From the NCBI GenBank assembly GCA_035578135.1, contig JAQJVK010000074.1, positions 806,001-870,000 on the forward strand: a stretch of DNA of 64,000 nt, written 5' to 3'. Of this stretch, positions 11,561 through 22,765 are shown piece after piece. Each line of letters starts with the position of its first letter. Position 1 is the first letter of the stretch. Below the pieces are notes generated by a model, which had not been told where the DNA came from, ran no database searches, and saw only the letters and a program-made list of their open reading frames with translations. This stretch comes from Flexamia atlantica. Taxonomy: Eukaryota > Arthropoda > Insecta > Hemiptera > Cicadellidae. The position numbers were made by a program, and so were the translations under genes.

Positions 11561-12427
11561 CATGCTCTTTTTTTAATAAAACATGTGTGTAATCTTGAAA
11601 GTCGGTTTGGTTTTCTTAATCGTCTTATTAAATATTAAAAGGGTAGATTTGCAACTGTTTAAAACCACAATAAGATAGGTTTTTTACGGAATCGAGTCGC
11701 AAAATTTACTTATTTTTGCCAACATCTGTCATAATTAATGTAAGACGATTACTAAATTTACGAATTATTTTTATACTAGTGAATTCCTTCAGAATCTTAA
11801 GTAAAGTATTGGGAGTCATAATTTAGAATCAGTGCCCGTTTTTCATAAAGCTATCTCCATTAAATCGTAATGAATTAAAAATTGGTTGACACTATTTAAT
11901 TACATGCAATATTTTTCATCTAATATACACATATACTGAATAAAAAGTAATAAAAAATATCACTTATTTTTATAGTGAATCATGGGATAAACAATTTTAT
12001 ACTTACTTAATATTTAACACAAAATTAATAATTAATAATTAAATTTGCCCAAGTTAATTCGTCTGGAATATGTATTTAGGACAAAATTAATGAGCTGTGC
12101 CAACGTTGGTGACACGCCGGACCCATGGCCATGGCAGTGAGGCCTAGATTTGAATTCAACAGTTTATTCTTGTACTGGATCGTCTCACTCTAATAACTTC
12201 CACGCGCAGATCATTGGTAAATGGGGCGATAACAGGTTAAAACAAGGAGCCAACTGCCTAAAAAATCCAGAAAAATAAATATTTTCTCCATAAAAATCGG
12301 TCATTCATATTCTACTTACTCTTAAAACATTGGATAGTTCAATTTAACGATTGTTCACAGGTTTCAGCCTCATTAAAACATACGTCATATATTAATAGTT
12401 AAAGGATTAGTCCACATGGCCACTGTA

Positions 12428-13006
12428 TAAGGTGACCAGATTTTGGAGCAGCCAAAACGGAACGCCGTCCTCCGGGGGGTGTAACCCCCACAAAAAGAGG
12501 GTGGTCCGGGAAAAATTTTGAAAACTTAGGAGCATTTTGGTGCGTATTTAGACTCTTTCAGATTAAAAATATGTGCTAGACTCTAGTTGATCTTTACCAT
12601 TAATTATAAGTTATTAGGAAACTACAAAAGAACCGAAAACATTTATTTCAGAGTTTTTTACGCTATAGCGTATTTTCATACTCCCACACTAAAAGAGGGG
12701 GGTCCGGGGGTCCTCCCCCGGAAAATTTGTAAAGATCAGGAGCATTTTGGTGGGTTTTAGACACTTCCAGATAAAAAATATGTGCTAGACTCTAGTTCAT
12801 CTTAACCAGTACATTTAAGTTCCTAGAAAACTAAAAAAACCGAAAAATATTATTTTCTACATTAAAACGTAATTTTTTAAGTATTTTTCTTACCAGTAAC
12901 ACCAAAACGGGACAAATGGGCGTTCCGAGAGAGTTCGTCGGGACAACGGGACACGTCGCTAAAAAACGGGACTGTCCCGTTCAAAACGGGGCGTCTGGTC
13001 ACCTTA
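12428..13006. mobile_element. hAT-type MITE, complete, 579 bp
   Basis: The element begins TAAGGTGACCAGA (12428-12440) and ends with the exact reverse complement TCTGGTCACCTTA (12994-13006). It is flanked by 8-base direct repeats CCACTGTA (12420-12427) and CCAATGTA (13007-13014), which match at 7 of 8 positions. An 8-bp target duplication with short terminal inverted repeats is the hallmark of hAT-superfamily elements. There is no transposase, so it is non-autonomous. Inside, a segment of about 198 bp is tandemly duplicated, seen as two copies of AGGAGCATTTTGGTG and of ATGTGCTAGACTCTAGTT. Near the right end there are several AACGGGAC words. The element lies inside the repeated array, separating unit 1 from unit 2. 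Confidence 0.85.
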
Positions 13007-13019
13007 CCAATGTATGTAC

Positions 13020-13165
13020 AGTGTGGAACTGCAAAACGGGCCACGTGAGATGATTTGAGGCACGTCTCTGTGTGGTATTCAAATGAGGCTGTGTTCGGGA
13101 TCGGCTAGACCTTCCCGTGACGTCATCAATATTTAGCGTTCAGAATTCGGCGAAACATATCGTCC
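13020..13165. repeat. Array core unit 2, with CRE-like site
   Basis: This repeats the unit 1 core: GGAACTGCAAAACGG, GAGGCACGTCTCTG, TGTGTGGTATTCAAATGAG at 13069-13087 and TGACGTCA at 13118-13125, followed by ATCAATATTTAGCGTTC. It starts six bases after the hAT target duplication. Confidence 0.7.
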
Positions 13166-13439
13166 TTCGATATGAACTGTTTTCTGACCATGTTTGTAAC
13201 ACAGGTTATTTTTTAAATAACGGATTATTTAGGCCTAGTTTACTTATTTTTTCGTATTTTACCAACACCTATTTACTCAAAGAGAGGAGTGAGTATATTT
13301 CGAACCAATTTAATTAGTAGCTGGACTTACGTCTGCACTGACGATACAATAGTTTATTCTAATTTAAAACTTTTATTTAAACATGTCTTTCTTGGCGTTT
13401 ATTCTCTGTCATTTACTCTTTCAAAACCCAAATACGTGT

Positions 13440-13545
13440 AGTATGAGTTTAAATCGTAACTTAAAACTCACTTTGATTGGGACTATTGTAATTGTGATTG
13501 AGGATGCAGTATCTCAAAATGTGACTAATATTAAGTAATGCATAA
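13440..13545. repeat. Array downstream segment, copy a
   Basis: This matches 14440-14545. Shared words are GGACTATTGTAATTGTG, GAGGATGCA and TATCTCAAA. It shows that unit 2 and unit 3 extend well beyond the GC-rich core, with a period of about 0.9-1 kb. Confidence 0.6.
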
Positions 13546-13884
13546 ACAAAAAATATGTAATTGACAAAGGTTAGAGGGCAACGTCGAGTTTTCCTCCAAA
13601 TTCTAATACGGAAAGAACCCCACACAACTATAAGCACATAAGCGCACCCCCCTAAATAATAAGTGCATTTTTCCTCTATGGCTAAATGGTGTTAAAATCT
13701 TAGTTTCATTATTTGTAATTAATTATATTTTGTTAAACGATGTTGATAGTAGCTTCAGAGCCATAAAAAAGGCAACGTCGAAAGTAACACATCTTAAACA
13801 TTTAGTATGAAATACTAAAATTGAATTTAAATTGCAATTCCATTTAAAAATGTAAATACAAATAATGGTTTTCCAAAACAAACA

Positions 13885-14060
13885 CTGTCCCAGAGAGCGT
13901 TTTTATAGTTGTGAACTGCAAACGTTGACCGAGCGCAGTGGTGTGTGAGGCACGTTTGTATGTGGTATTCAAATGAGGCCGGGTTTGCTGGCCTGAGTCC
14001 ATGTGACGCTGTCCATTTAATATTTTTAGCGTTGAGTATTTTTCAGAACAAGTCATTTTC
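13885..14060. repeat. Array core unit 3, CRE-like site diverged
   Basis: The core order is kept: CAGAGAGCGTTTTTATAGTTG, GAACTGCAAACG, GTGTGAGGCACGT and TGTGGTATTCAAATGAGG at 13960-13978. The palindrome has decayed to GTGACGCTG at about 14003-14011. The offset from unit 2 is about 890 bases. Confidence 0.7.
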
Positions 14061-14439
14061 ATAAATAAACTGTTTCCTGGACATAGTTTTGAGATTGTTT
14101 TTCGCATAGTTTGAACATTGGGGTTTAAGCTTTAAATGTATAAAAGGAGAAATGTTTTATCAAGTTATGAAAATTATACTAATTAGCAGAGCTTTGCCTG
14201 TTTTATGATACTCATACTTTTAGTACTCTGATAAGTATCAACAGGTAATATAAAAAAGGTGAATCAATATCCACTTTTTATAATCTGCTTGAACATTAAC
14301 TATTCAAGCAGAAACGTAAAATATTCATACAGATTAACTCATAAACCGAATAAAAAAATTGATATGATTTTAGTATTAAAAATTACGTTGAGGATTATTG
14401 GACAACTCCTAGTAGGAAAATACTCAAAACTAGTAGATA

Positions 14440-14545
14440 TAGTAGGGGTTTAAATCCAAATTTAAAATGCACTTTAATTAGGACTATTGTAATTGTGTGA
14501 GGATGCATTACTGTATCTCAAACTATGAAAATATTAAATTATACG
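14440..14545. repeat. Array downstream segment, copy b
   Basis: This is the counterpart of 13440-13545, with GGACTATTGTAATTGTG and TATCTCAAA conserved and small indels between them. Confidence 0.6.
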
Positions 14546-14739
14546 TACGGCGGAATACGATAGTTTCCCAAAGTACCTTTACCTTCCTTTCCATATAAAA
14601 GTATAAAACGTTATACCCTACTCTTTTAATAATACTCTAGTAAGATAAGTGTCACAAAAAGTAGAGAGTAAACTGATATTCATTAAAATTCATATCGCTC
14701 ATGTAATGGGAGACTGTAACCAAAGGGTAAACTAGTTAG

Positions 14740-14900
14740 GAACTTAGTAAAGGTAGCGGGGTAGGTATCGCGAGGTTGCTGGGGGGGGGGGTTAGGGGGG
14801 CTAGAAATTGGGGGAGGGGAACGTTCGTGGCCAGCATCACAACAAACTTCATTCTGTAACAAACTCTCCCGCGATGCGCCATGTGCACGAATATTAGAAA
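14740..14900. other. G-rich patch
   Basis: A run of G residues near 14781 is followed by GGGGGG and GGGGGAGGGG, ending about 14820. A CpG-richer stretch (about 14860-14890) follows. The pattern could support a G-quadruplex on the plus strand. No gene was seen. Confidence 0.4.
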
Positions 14901-15627
14901 AGTCGACAGTTCATTTTACAATCTCACACCATCAATGTAACTTTTTATATTAATGATTGCCTTACTTTTATGTTAGATTTAACTACACCATTAACTAAAC
15001 TTTGAACTTTGAACTTTGGCGTTAGTCTGTCATTGATGGTTCCTCACGGAAAACACTATACAATATTATGTATTTATTTAAATTAACCGTTGATTCTATC
15101 GACTTAATTTACTCTATTTATTCAGTTTACATGTTTTCGAAGAGCTCTTTATTTTGGTTGTCGATATTGTATGTGTTTTGTAATAAAAAAATGTTACGCG
15201 TCGGCAATACTTTTGAAAATGCAATTTTTTATCTAAATGTAATTTTTCCGTTCAGAAATATTCTAAAATATTTTTATTATTTTTTAAATATATATTTTAA
15301 AAAACTCTTTTTAATAAATTAGGCTGATAATTATTTATGAAAAACAAATTAAATATAATAAATTGAACTAGAAAAGTATAGGACAACAAACCACCCTGGT
15401 GTGAATAAAGAGTTAGTCTTTATTTTTGACGTTTCTAACATGGCAAGGCAGGTTGTTAGAAACATTTAAATATGAATGATTTATTTTCTAAATATTTTCT
15501 ACATATGTATCCCTACAGTCAGAGATAATCTACTTCTTTATCTCTGTCTACTTCTTTTTAGTCAGACTTTACCGCTATGATTGCCACTTTGATACCTCAC
15601 CACAACGATACTGTGTGGACTATACCA
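14901..15627. other. AT-rich non-coding stretch
   Basis: No supported feature was seen. The 84-codon open frame at 15068-15322 is Phe/Ile/Tyr/Leu-rich and looks like AT-rich background. Confidence 0.5.
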
Positions 15628-15813
15628 CAGTAGAACCTCGATAAGAAGACACTCGATAACACAAAAATCTCGTTAAAAAGTACACTTTTCAAATCCCTTG
15701 ATAGTGTAATGACACCTAATGTCTTGTTTACACGAACCGCAATAAGAAGACTCCCTTGATAACGAGACTCTTTCCAGAATCACCTTGACAGTCTTATTAT
15801 CAAGGTTCTACTG
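15628..15813. mobile_element. pogo/Tigger-like MITE
   Basis: The left end CAGTAGAACCTCGATAAGAA and the reverse complement of the right end, CAGTAGAACCTTGATAATAA, match with two differences. CAGTRGAACCYCGATAA-type termini are characteristic of the pogo/Tigger branch of Tc1/mariner. At 186 bp there is no room for a transposase, so it is non-autonomous. The flanking dinucleotides read CA on both sides rather than the expected TA, so either the target site has mutated or the ends are off by a base or two. Confidence 0.7.
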
Positions 15814-16154
15814 CATTTGAATCAGGCTTTACGCTTCCTTAGTACGCTATGAGACGGCAATAATTTTCTGTAATGTACGGTCCCTAGGGCTGAGTTGGCA
15901 TGTAGTTCTATCATATAGTAGCAATTGTATGGGCTTTTATACGCCATTTCATACGAGTACGTGTATTTAAGTTATATAAAGGGGTAGTTAAAGCAAAATC
16001 ACAACTGGCGTCCTCTTTGTAGGGCATTGGTTATGCTTTTTTATTATTATTTGATAGCGATTTGGTGATGATTTTTAACGTAAAATTATTATTCAACACG
16101 TGACCTAACTGTAGATAATATAATATGCATAAGGATTTGTTGAAGACTCAAAGA

Positions 16155-16450
16155 ATAGTATATTACGTTACTAGCCCACTAAGTACCATATTACCGTGTG
16201 AGTACGAGTGCGGGATTTTCATGCAAGTACAGTAAAACTTATCGGCGTGTGACGTACGATACTTTACATCATGCTATTTAGATTTTTTTTAATTCAAAAC
16301 GTATTCCTTGCATAAATTATTACGTTTCTCAATTCTTCAAACCTATCAACACATATTTCCTACTTCCAGCAGTGCTGCCACTACATTCCTCTGAAGTAAC
16401 CAATAAACATGCATTAAACGTCGGTTTACAGCAAAAAGCTGATTTTTATA
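16155..16450 (+). repeat. Dispersed repeat, copy at 16 kb
   Basis: This aligns with 52041-52378 in the same orientation. Shared landmarks are TAGTATATTA, GGGATTTTCATGCAAGTAC, the ATTCCTTGCATWAA region, CACTACATTCCTCT, and AAACATGCAKTAAA. The second copy carries an extra stretch of about 40 bp near its left end. No coding frame was recognised and the family is unidentified. Confidence 0.7.
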
Positions 16451-18777
16451 TTGTTGACTTCCGTTATTTCTGTTTCTTAGTGCATGGTAAATTTACTGTG
16501 CCGTGCGCGGTAAATGTATCGTGAAGTGATTGGCAAAGAGTAACTTTCCAGGTAAGTCTAAAGCACAGAAAACAGATGTTTCCGCATAGTATAATGTAAA
16601 CACATTTTCAAGAGCTAAAAAAGGAAGAATAATTTTGTATTTGTTCATTTCACTTTTAGAATAGTATCTCAAGTTATTACAAAACTGTTTTACCCACGGT
16701 ATCCAAATTAAAATTACATCAATTAATTGCTTCGATAACGACAGTTTAAAATGTATCTATACTTCTTGCTTATTATAAAAGCTAGTGGTTTTGTGATCAA
16801 TACGCCGTATAAAAACCTAAACCGATTTTAATAATTTATCTTTGGTTTTAAAGAGCTCAGTGTTAAGTGTTTCAGGACATAATAAGGGTCAGACTAAAGA
16901 ATATAATCGTAGACAAACTTAAGGTTTTGTATTTCTCTTTAATATCTAACATCTTAATAGAAACTTCAAGACAACAGACGATTTAAGTAAACGAAAGCCT
17001 ATCGGCAAACACTTTACTGAAATTGATAATGTCATTGAGAGCAAAACTACATCAGTAATCTAGAATATAAAATAACCAATAACATAATCCCTAATTTTTT
17101 TATGTTTTTATTTATCATGTAACTAAAAGAGGAAGGACATAAAGAACTAAGCTGTTTTACAGCGAACATAAGTCACTGGAGAGACAGTTTACCTGCCTCA
17201 CCAGTATTTACAACCTTTCCGGGTCCATGTTCCCTTATATGTCTAGATACCAAGCAAAATATCAAAAAACGCTTTCGTTTAATTGAGATGCACCTAACGT
17301 ATATTTCTTTTTAAACTAAACACATCAAGGCATTTTATTTTTAAATTAAAACATATTATTAGTAAGGATTTGAGTCTCGAATTAGGTTATGACAATTTAA
17401 TATCATTGAAGAATATCTCCTCAAGTTTTGAAGTCAGCGAATTTAGTCTGTTTATTAATTCAATCTTACCTTTGACCAAAACTATAACCAGCGTAATCCA
17501 CTAATGATAAAGTTAAAGAAAACACAAAAAATAAAATCTTAAACTGTTGTCAAATAAAAACTACTTCCACCTCGTGAATAGTCCATAAGTGGCTAAAGTG
17601 TAGAACCACACAACACTTTTCACCACGGCCGCCACGCCACGACTGAACCGGTAGGGGTAGAGATTCAAGCACGCGTGCTACCCCCTCCCCTCTCTAACAC
17701 TCCCCTCCTTTGCAGAGAGTAAATTACCCACAAGAATTTAACACGTGTGAATCCTAAACTCTTATTTGAGCAGTGTTATCTTGTATGCTTGCTTGGTTGC
17801 TTGCTTGTTTGCACAATTATCTCATAAACGGCTCCGAGGATTTCGTTCAAAGTCTGGAAATAAGTAATTTATGACTAAAAACGTGTTCTATGCAGATTAC
17901 TTGGCCAGAAAAAATCTAATAAAGAAACAAAATGAATATGAAAGTTGTAAAATTTTAACATGGGCCTTATGAGCTGCCATGATAGCAACGTAATAAACAA
18001 TGAAAGTCTAAACAAATAAAGTACACATAACAGCTGTTTGAAATCTACAGCCGTTTAGGAAAATGCAGCTTATGGGATGAAGATTGCAGGGAGAAATCAA
18101 AAATTGTTCTTATATATTAATATTATCGAATTGTTTTATAGTAAGTGGATGAATTGGTAAATATAAAGTAATACTGAGCAAGGCTCGGTTTACCAGGTAC
18201 TTAGGTATTTAATGAATGAATGCAACTTAAAGGCTTTTAGCGGGGAAGACTATTTAAGCAGCTGATGATACTTTTTACCTCTATGGTGTACTTAAAGCAT
18301 CTTACGAAAATATATATTAATTAATTATCATACTCGTTTATAAGCGTTTCAAAGGAACACATGAAGCGTTATTATTTGAGAAATTAACAGTATACAGTTT
18401 TAGTTATCTTATTAAGCAGTAATCAAGTAAATAATAATAGTGTTCCAGAAGCCATTTTAAACATAACACGATTAATTATAAATTTTCCTTTTTTATTCCC
18501 AATTGTGTTCCTGCAACTGATGATACTTTGTGACACGACGAGAAATACTTCTTTAGCAATAAAAAAAGACAAAAAGAATTAGTCACTTCTATTTAATGAA
18601 CATTACACCTACTTAAATAAATTGTAAAATATTAGCTAACCTCATTATTTGCTCTAAACAAAGCACTCTCTAATTACTTTGGGAAAAGGAATCACAAACA
18701 TTGCCAAGATAATAATGTTCTACATCCACAAAGTACATGAATTACGAAAGAAGATTGAGTAAATCGTACAGACTCAC
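16451..18777. other. Intergenic or intronic stretch with small repeats
   Basis: A GC-rich patch with CCCCCTCCCCTCTC lies at 17620-17730 (compare 10130-10320). An imperfect TTGC tandem run lies at 17786-17812. A short block at about 17165-17250 is open on both strands and could be an old coding fragment, but it lacks a convincing splice pair. Otherwise the stretch is AT-rich and featureless. Confidence 0.45.
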
Positions 18778-18947
18778 TTTCCATTATCTCAAAGTAGAAG
18801 TTTAAACCGGGTTGCAAGTTTCTTTCACTCAGAGGAACCTTAACAACGTTATCCTCTACAAGAAGGTTTTGTATCTGTTCCAACACAATAAGCTGATGTT
18901 GCTTCCCCCGCTCAACAACGTTTCCTTGACAGAACCATCGCTGTTTG
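18778..18947 (-). CDS. Probable internal exon of an unidentified host gene
   Basis: On the minus strand an acceptor ending TATTGGCAG precedes 170 bases of balanced composition that end at a consensus donor (GGAAA|GTGAGT; last exon base 18778). One frame is open throughout and gives about 56 residues. It opens KQRWFCQGNVVERGKQH, has a leucine/valine-rich middle (LIVLEQIQNLLVED) and closes LNFYFEIME, leaving one base for the next exon. The residue mix is unlike the Phe/Ile/Lys-rich translations of the AT background, so I consider it genuinely coding. An alternative AG seven bases downstream (exon start 18940, phase 0) is possible, since the pyrimidine tract is modest. I do not recognise the family; no catalytic motif, signal peptide or membrane segment is visible. 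Partner exons on this strand were not confidently found. Confidence 0.6.
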
Positions 18948-19740
18948 CTGCCAATATGCAGTAAACTCTGATTTCAGTTTCAATTTACTGTTACTACGAA
19001 ATTTCTTCTTTTATTTTTTGTGTAATAAACAAATACCCGTGTTTGTAGTTATTTGTTCCAAATCTTGAATTGAATTTCAAAAACAGCAGATTCCGAGGGA
19101 GATATATTTAAAAATGTATCATTATGATCAGAGTAGAAGGAAAAAAATTTTGAGTTTGAAAACAATATGTAGACATTTATACGAGATTTATAGCCCTTTC
19201 GTTCTCTTTGGTAGATGATAAAAATGGCAACTATTTTGATAGATACTAATAGATTTTTATGTATTTTACCCTTAATTTTAATTTCTTGATATTTTGTTGT
19301 TTTTTTTTCATGAAAACAGTCTTACATTTTATAGAAAATAGGTGTTTTTAATTATGTATTATTGAGCTTAGATCAAGATTTATGCCCTTCAACCATAAAG
19401 CTTAAAATTGACATACACTTAGGTGAACTGGTTAGTTTTACAACAAATTAAAGAGTAAGCAATATTTATTATTTTTATACAAAATTAAAGTAAATGATTT
19501 TTCTCTATTATTACGAAAGTGCCTATGTAAAACTATGCTATACAATTTCATCAAAAATCGCTTAAAATTACGTCCATAAACAACTAACTAAAACAACTTT
19601 TTCTTAAGAACGATCAAGCAAGAAACTAAAGAAGAATATAGTTTGGAATAAAAAGATCTGTAAATTTCGTCAGGTAAGTAAGAAGTTCCAGCTAATAATC
19701 CCAGATTTCATATATAGTTTCACTAAGTTTTGGCCGAAAG
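18948..19740. other. AT-rich non-coding stretch
   Basis: This lies upstream of the minus-strand exon and would be intron of that gene if the exon is real. No further exon or repeat boundary could be supported. Confidence 0.45.
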
Positions 19741-19823
19741 TTTGAGTGTTAGAGAGGAGACCGCGCGGTGGGCTGCATTGCAAGCAGCCGCCAGCGTCGC
19801 CGCCGCACCCTCGCCTGACTATA
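19741..19823. other. CpG-rich patch
   Basis: About 80 bases rich in GCC and GCG words end at the pogo-like terminus. There is no coding or RNA signature. Confidence 0.3.
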
Positions 19824-19895
19824 CAGTAGAAAGAACCCCGTTGTTCCGGACCTCCCTCAACCGGAACTTTGGTTGACCGGATAAACTTATTGAAC
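19824..19895 (+). mobile_element. pogo/Tigger-like terminal fragment
   Basis: CAGTAGAAAGAACCCCGTT followed by repeated CCGGA/CCGGAT words and AACCGGAACTTTGG resembles a Tigger-type end. A TA dinucleotide is present immediately outside it (19822-19823). No matching opposite terminus was located, so this is a single decayed end or a solo fragment. It differs in sequence from the complete MITE at 15628-15813. Confidence 0.4.
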
Positions 19896-20159
19896 TGAAA
19901 GATCGCGAGGCAAGACCGGTGATAACTATCTTAAAGATGGCTAAAGTAAAAAAATAACTAAAATACTGTAATATAGTGTTTAAAAACTAAAAGACATTTC
20001 AGTGTACATTATGTACATTATTGATAGTAAACTAATTTCAATAGAAATTGTTTATCGAAGGTTTTTTATTCATCCATTGCAAATCGAATGTCTGTACAAT
20101 TTTCATAATCCTGCTGAATGATTTATTAGAAAATCCCTTTTCACATGCCTCAAAGCAAT

Positions 20160-20210
20160 ATACCTATTGGGTAATTGGGGGGGGGGGATTGGGTGTTGGG
20201 TTGGTATGAT
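20160..20210. repeat. G tract
   Basis: A run of eleven G residues at 20177-20187 is followed by GGGTGTTGGGTTGG. It is G-quadruplex-prone simple sequence just upstream of the LINE fragment. Confidence 0.7.
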
Positions 20211-20341
20211 ACGATAACAAAGCAACCAAAGTATCTAGCTTCCGTGGTTTTAAAAATAAATTGTAGTACTTCTCATGTAAATTTGTGAACCGCTGATAAA
20301 AAAATACCTTTCATGATGCGCATACGTGAAAAATAGCAATA

Positions 20342-22587
20342 TGCCTCGAAACCAAAGCCATTAATATTAATAAGTCTCATTTCAAGAAAAAAATCATCAG
20401 ATGCCTAAAAAAAGATAATATTGAAGAGCTCAAGGTTAGGTTAGGTCAAGAAAACTGGCATGAATTTTATGCAGAGACTGACATAAACAGAATGTATAAT
20501 ATATTTATTGATACCATAAAATATCATTTTGACATAGCCTGTCCTGAAAAAGAGATTAAAATAAATAAGCAGAATAAAATATTGTGGATCTCTCAAAATA
20601 TACTATATCTGAAAACAGTCATGATAGAGTAGTTTAATAAATGGAAGAATGATAAATCACTTGTAAATAAAAATAGTTATAAACATGCTCTTTAATCTTA
20701 CAGACTAGCAATAAAGAATGAAAAATCTGAATGGTACAACAAAAGAATTAACGATGCTGATAATAAATCAAAAGAAAACTGGAGAGTAATAAATGACTAT
20801 CGAAATGAAACAAAAAGTAAGGGCACAAACATGTCACTAAATGTTAATGGGAAAACAAAAAAAAATCCAAGAGAAATCAGTGAACTCATGAATAACTATT
20901 TCATAAATGTAGCAGGAAAACTGAATGAAGATAGTAATATACAAACAATAGACAGAGGAGATAGTGTAACTGATTATGAATTTAAAAACTTTGAGCCAAT
21001 AACAGATGAGGCATTAAGGAAGATCTTTAAAAAATTTAAGTCTAAAACTTCTGCTGGACTGGATGATCTGTGCATGAAAATCTTTAAAGCATGTGAGACT
21101 GAGGTAATTAAACCGATTGCCCGCCTCATAAACGTCTCTATCTCGTCCAGGACTTTTCCTGAGGGGTGTAAGGTGGCCAGGGTCCGGCCTATCTTCAAAA
21201 AGGGGGATGAGGGGGAGATGGGGAATTACCGACCAATCTCACTGTTGCCAACAGTTTCCAAATTTATTGAGAAAGTAATCTGTGACCAGCTTGCCTCCTA
21301 CCTAGAGACTAACAATCTACTGTGTGGGAGGCAATATGGCTTCAGAAAATCCAAATCAACAAAATTGGCATTAATTGATTTCCTGAATGACTGTATCGAC
21401 GCGATGGAGGCTGGCGAGTATGTAATCGGAACGTTTGCAGATCTCAGCAAGGCCTTTGATTGCGTCGATGCAGCCATACTTTTTCAAAAACTCTCTGCCC
21501 TTGGTATTAAAGATGCTGCTCTTGAATGGATCATTTCATACATGAGTGGCCGATACCAAGTGACAGAAATTGAATTTGAGACGAAGTTTTTAAAGTCAAG
21601 TCCGTCCTGTCACAAGAACGATTGATCACAAGCGGAGTTCCGCAAGGATCAATCATGGGTCCCTTGCTTTTCTTAATATACATTAACGACATTAAAAAGG
21701 CAGTCCCAGAAAACAACATATTTGTGTTTGCCGATGACACGACTCTTGTCACCAAACACAAAAAGTGTGATGACCTAGAGGTCGACACTTTCGAAAAAGT
21801 AAATTGTCTGGCCCAATTTTTCCAAGAAAACAAACTGAGACTGAATGCAGATAAAACCAAATTTGTCTGTATTCAGACTCATCAAAAAAGGAACTCAAAG
21901 TTCTCAAGAACTCCGAATCTCCTCATTGGGGAAACGGAGCTTTAAATTGCAAACTCAGTTGATTTTCTGGGGGTGAGATTGGACGATGCCCTGGACTGGA
22001 ATGAGCAGTTGGTCAAAATTGAAAGTAAGTTAGCAAAAGGCATGTTTGTCCTGCGCAACTTACGAAATCTTCAAAACCTTCAACTCATGAAATCTGTTTA
22101 CCACTGCTTATTCGAGTCCTACATCTCCTACTCAGTGATCTTGTGGGGGGCTTGCGAGTCAAACCAGAAGAGAATTCTTATCTGGCAAAAAAAAGCCATC
22201 CGGTGTATATTTAGGCTACATCCTCTAACCTCTTGCAGAGAATATTTTAAGAACTTTGGTATTTTAACTGTAACTAGCCTATTCATTTTAGAAATTTAAA
22301 TTTACATAAAGTCAAATAGCCTAGATAATTCCAAGTCATTCAGAAACCATTCACATAACACTAGATTTAAGAACCTCTTTTCTGAACAACATAGACTTAC
22401 AATTTTTGAGAAAAAACCCTCATATATAGGTAAAAAAATATTTCAAAAACTCCCAACTAGCTTAAAAAATGAAACTAATTTGTTAAAGTTTAAAAGTGCG
22501 TTAAAATCATTTTTATTAAGCCAAACTTTTTATTCTCTTCAAGAATTCTATGACTTTTGCAAGCAACCAAATATCCTGACCATCTAG
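20342..22587 (+). pseudogene. Broken reverse transcriptase ORF2 of the LINE
   Basis: This encoded the polymerase that copies the element RNA at its target site. The first frame runs 20342-21590 with in-frame stops at 20630-20632 and 20693-20695. It contains the linker (ENWHEFYAETDINRMY), the RT fingers motif NYRPISLLPTVSKFIEKV, the GRQYGFRKSKST motif, and motif A (FADLSKAFD, with the first catalytic aspartate). A one-base shift occurs at or near the T5 run 21587-21591. The second frame then carries SGVPQGSIMGPLLFLIYIND (motif B), FADDTTLV (motif C, with the catalytic aspartate pair), a thumb with LRLNADKTKF, FLGVRL, and the C-terminal cysteine-bearing region. Stops at 21943-21945 and 22297-22299 interrupt it, and the natural end is TAG at 22585-22587. 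All catalytic residues survive, but with one frameshift and four stops it cannot make an active enzyme. The clade assignment (Jockey/CR1-like) is from motif style only. Confidence 0.9.
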
Positions 22588-22765
22588 CCTAACTGCCTGG
22601 CCCAACCAACCCCCAACCAACATACCATGTCCAACATAACCTGTGTCCCTCTTGGGATCAGCTTGACGGATCCAACGTCGCCTGCGACCAATTACCACTC
22701 ACTCACAAAGTACCAAAGTACCATGACCATTACCATGACTCACAAAGTACCAAAGTAAGTACCAA
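20342..22765 (+). mobile_element. 5'-truncated non-LTR retrotransposon (Jockey/CR1-like)
   Basis: The element starts in the linker between the endonuclease and reverse transcriptase domains, so the endonuclease, any ORF1 and the 5' UTR are missing. This is typical of incomplete target-primed reverse transcription. The coding remnant (20342-22587) is followed by about 180 bases of 3' UTR. The 3' end shows ACTCACAAAGTACCAAAGTA twice (22701-22720 and 22738-22757), with ACCATGACCATTACCATG between, and no poly-A tail. A short-repeat tail of this kind is more CR1-like than classic Jockey. No target site duplication was found, so both ends are approximate. Confidence 0.85.

Noticed and set aside
15068..15322. 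84-codon plus-strand frame
   Set aside because: Phe/Ile/Tyr/Leu-rich translation typical of AT-rich noncoding DNA; no splice context.
17165..17260. Short block open on both strands near an AG acceptor
   Set aside because: The plus frame has no donor and the minus frame stops at a TGA; could be an old coding fragment but evidence is insufficient.
19673..19680. Consensus GTAAGT donor after CGTCAG
   Set aside because: Only about 20 codons are open upstream and no acceptor delimits an exon.
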